The notes under the pieces: generated by a model | Seen by the model: only the letters and a program-made list of their open reading frames with translations | The model's database searches: none | Told to the model about the DNA's origin: nothing | NCBI GenBank assembly: GCA_045598025.1 | Contig: JAZLLH010000010.1 | Coordinates: 1-64,000 of the forward strand | Direction of reading: 5' to 3' | Origin: UBA1195 sp045598025 | GTDB lineage: Bacteria > Bacteroidota > Bacteroidia > Bacteroidales > WCHB1-69 | Length of the DNA: 64,000 bases | Translations under genes and position numbers: made by a program | Shown: positions 62,197 to 64,000 of the stretch, in pieces | How the letters are laid out: each line of letters starts with the position of its first letter | How positions within the stretch are numbered: position 1 is the stretch's first letter

Positions 62197-62550
62197 TTAC
62201 ATTCTCTTTTCTTTGATACGGGCTTTCTTACCGGTCAGCTCGCGCAGGTAGTAAATACGGGCTCTTCTCACCACACCGTGTTTGTTTACCACAATACTGT
62301 CAATGAACGGTGAATGAAGAGGGAAAATTCTTTCCACTCCGATACCGTTGGACATTTTCCGTACTGTGAAGGTTTCGGTGACGCCGCTGCCTGAACGTTG
62401 CAACACAACTCCCTGATAAGCTTGCAGCCTTTCTTTGTTTCCTTCTACAATTCTGTAATTCACCGTCACGGTGTCTCCTGCCTTGAAAACAGGGTAATTC
62501 TTCTTTTCAACCAATTGGCTTTCAGCCAATTCCATTAACTCAGATTTCAT
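62197..62550 (-). CDS. rplS: Large subunit ribosomal protein L19
   Basis: 117 residues; FKAGDTVTVNYRIVEGNKER and GVERIFPLHSPFIDSI are typical. First gene of the rplS-efp-lpxD-like operon. Confidence 0.96.
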   Translation of the reverse strand: MKSELMELAESQLVEKKNYPVFKAGDTVTVNYRIVEGNKERLQAYQGVVLQRSGSGVTETFTVRKMSNGIGVERIFPLHSPFIDSIVVNKHGVVRRARIYYLRELTGKKARIKEKRM

Positions 62551-62587
62551 CGAATACTCTTTTTACAATATGTTCAAAAAAATGTTT

Positions 62588-62615
62588 GCAAAAGTACTAA
62601 TTAAATGAATACAAA
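62588..62615 (-). promoter_or_regulatory. Promoter of rplS-efp-lpxD-like operon
   Basis: On the minus strand: TTTG (62612-62615), 15 nt, TACTTTTGC (62588-62596). Ends 38 nt before the rplS ATG. Confidence 0.7.
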
Positions 62616-62658
62616 GAAACTTTCTCTGGATTTTTTTTGGATATTTGTGTCTCATTTG

Positions 62659-64000
62659 CTATAACTTAATTATTTTCAATGTTATAACATCCTTATTGAG
62701 CACAATAATCCGGACAAAATACATCCCTTTAGGCAGGTCTCCTGCATGAATTCCGGTCTGCAATTCTTCCACCCTGCCGGAGCGGACACAACATCCTTGC
62801 ACGTCGTACATTTCCCATACTCCTCCCCTTACGAGCTCTTCTGTTTCCACTTGAATAGAAAATGTTTCTCTAAAAGGATTGGGAATTACTTTCACAACAG
62901 ACTCACCGGCCGTTGCTTCATCCACCGAGACCACGCTGCGCAACCAAAGAGAGCGTTCCCCGGTTTCGCCACACACATGGGTTGCTTTAGCAAACAGATG
63001 TCCCTGACCGGCCTGCAGCACCTCCACTTCCACCTGAAAACCGGAAGGATTCAGTATCCACTCGCTCTGATCCGTTCGCCAGCAGCAACTGGACAAACCG
63101 GGAAGAGAATCCGTCTCGAAATGGAAACTTCCGGCTGTAAGAAGAAGGGTATCCCCCCGTATCGCGCCCAAAGTGTCCGGGAGATGGAGCAAGTGCAAAT
63201 GCAAGACAGACAGGCTGTCGCATCCGTATACGGACACCAGGCTGTCACAACAGACAAGGGAATCCGCATCCAAGGTGGCATCCGGAGCAATATCAAAACC
63301 ATACTGACAGTAAGCGGTTCCCGCACACACGGTGTCGTACACGGAAACCATCAACGTCTTATGGGAGGTCAGTTTCAGAACGAGAAGACTGTCGCAACCC
63401 GCACGGGTATGCCGCAGAACGCTGTATTCTCCGGCAGAATCCAAGACCAACCCCTCCCACATATAGGGGAATCCGGACTCACATAATTGCAGGCTGTCGT
63501 AGCGGACGTATTCCGGATATACCTGCAAATGGAGATGACAGATACTATCACATCCCCACTGGGTTTGCAGACTGTCCGCATAATCGCCCGAAGAACGGAA
63601 AATCCGATCATGCCAGACATACGGCTGGCTTGCACACACATAGGCCGTATCCCGGTGAGAGAATACCGGATGCACAAAAAGGCGGAAGGCAGACACCGCG
63701 CAACTGTCCGTATACCTCACCGTATCCACACATAACGTATCCGAAAACAGCACCCGCGAATGCCAGCGATAAGGCAGTTCATTACCGCATATTCCGACGC
63801 TGTCCGAATGGTAGTAGACAGGCAGCACTTTTAATGACAGACACACTATGCTGTCGCAACCGGAGGCAGCAGACAAAGTGTCCCTATATATCCCGGAGGC
63901 AAACAAACTGCGATGATGCCAGCGGTAAGGAAGTTCATAGGCATAGATACGGACGCTGTCCTCCCAATGCGTTTTGGGAAATGCCAGCGTCAATTGCAAC
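62659..64000 (-). CDS. Type IX-secreted repeat protein, C-terminal part (truncated by window edge)
   Basis: The 446 visible residues are the end of a larger protein that continues past 64000. Four repeats of about 52 residues are visible: each has a cysteine, PY.WH or PYMWEG, and ends near GCDS(I/L) with an L.L.V tail; a fifth, divergent unit follows. The last 80 residues form a type A type IX secretion sorting domain (IPNPFRETFSIQVE ... YDVQGCCVRSG ... LPKGMYFVRII). It should be exported and anchored on the cell surface, probably as an adhesin-like protein. The stop at 62659 lies 43 nt beyond the rplS -33 element. Confidence 0.88.
   Translation of the reverse strand, partial: LQLTLAFPKTHWEDSVRIYAYELPYRWHHRSLFASGIYRDTLSAASGCDSIVCLSLKVLPVYYHSDSVGICGNELPYRWHSRVLFSDTLCVDTVRYTDSCAVSAFRLFVHPVFSHRDTAYVCASQPYVWHDRIFRSSGDYADSLQTQWGCDSICHLHLQVYPEYVRYDSLQLCESGFPYMWEGLVLDSAGEYSVLRHTRAGCDSLLVLKLTSHKTLMVSVYDTVCAGTAYCQYGFDIAPDATLDADSLVCCDSLVSVYGCDSLSVLHLHLLHLPDTLGAIRGDTLLLTAGSFHFETDSLPGLSSCCWRTDQSEWILNPSGFQVEVEVLQAGQGHLFAKATHVCGETGERSLWLRSVVSVDEATAGESVVKVIPNPFRETFSIQVETEELVRGGVWEMYDVQGCCVRSGRVEELQTGIHAGDLPKGMYFVRIIVLNKDVITLKIIKL

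Overview
The window comes from a member of the Bacteroidota, most likely order Bacteroidales. Three things point there. Promoters carry the TAnnTTTGC -7 box typical of that phylum and ribosome-binding sites are hard to find. Families such as carboxynorspermidine synthase, DUF2795, a PpiD-type isomerase and a Rho with a long disordered insert are of Bacteroidales type. The right edge encodes a cell-surface protein with a type IX secretion sorting domain. Genus cannot be fixed from sequence alone; a type IX-secreting gut or oral family such as Odoribacteraceae or Porphyromonadaceae is an inference.

Layout. 1-7.3 kb (minus strand): a small HTH protein, a DUF4143-type ATPase whose promoter is overlapped by two 33-nt tandem repeats, an EF-hand membrane protein, and a pair made of a Tat-exported aldo/keto reductase with two ferredoxin clusters and a membrane polyferredoxin. 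7.4-21.9 kb: a PpiD-like chaperone with a small lipoprotein; carboxynorspermidine synthase, HAD phosphatase and TatD nuclease; tRNA-Ser(GGA); an ExbB-ExbD-ExbD energising operon with an extra membrane protein; a reduced Bat (VWA) pair plus a DUF389 protein; DUF2795, a lipoprotein, a degenerate LytM protein and an RluA-type pseudouridine synthase.

22.0-29.7 kb holds the most interesting region, a peptide natural-product (RiPP) cluster. It has a 75-residue precursor with a double-glycine leader and a seven-cysteine core, a radical SAM/SPASM maturase, a six-helix membrane protein with a putative ChaN/EreA-like domain, a HlyD-type adaptor, and a peptidase-containing ABC transporter (C39) with all catalytic residues. 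The inferred route is leader recognition, radical cross-linking of the core, cleavage after Gly-Gly, and export. The cluster also carries unexplained RNA-level structure: a hairpin-rich leader containing a 53-codon upstream ORF, and a 17-bp intergenic stem before the export genes.

29.8-34.7 kb: gltX and mfd. 34.8-52.8 kb: one uninterrupted 33-gene minus-strand superoperon (str, S10, spc and alpha operons fused) from rpsL to rplQ, including fusA, secY, map, infA and rpoA, plus rpmJ and rpmD, which are short. 53.1-59.2 kb: maf and recR diverge from mirror-image promoters, with recR predicted to be leaderless; then a heavy-metal exporter, trmB, rho, an outer-membrane beta-barrel protein and a cobalamin adenosyltransferase. 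59.4-64 kb: ribBA, an lpxD-like acyltransferase, efp, rplS, and the truncated repeat protein. I saw no insertion sequence, prophage, CRISPR array or rRNA gene.
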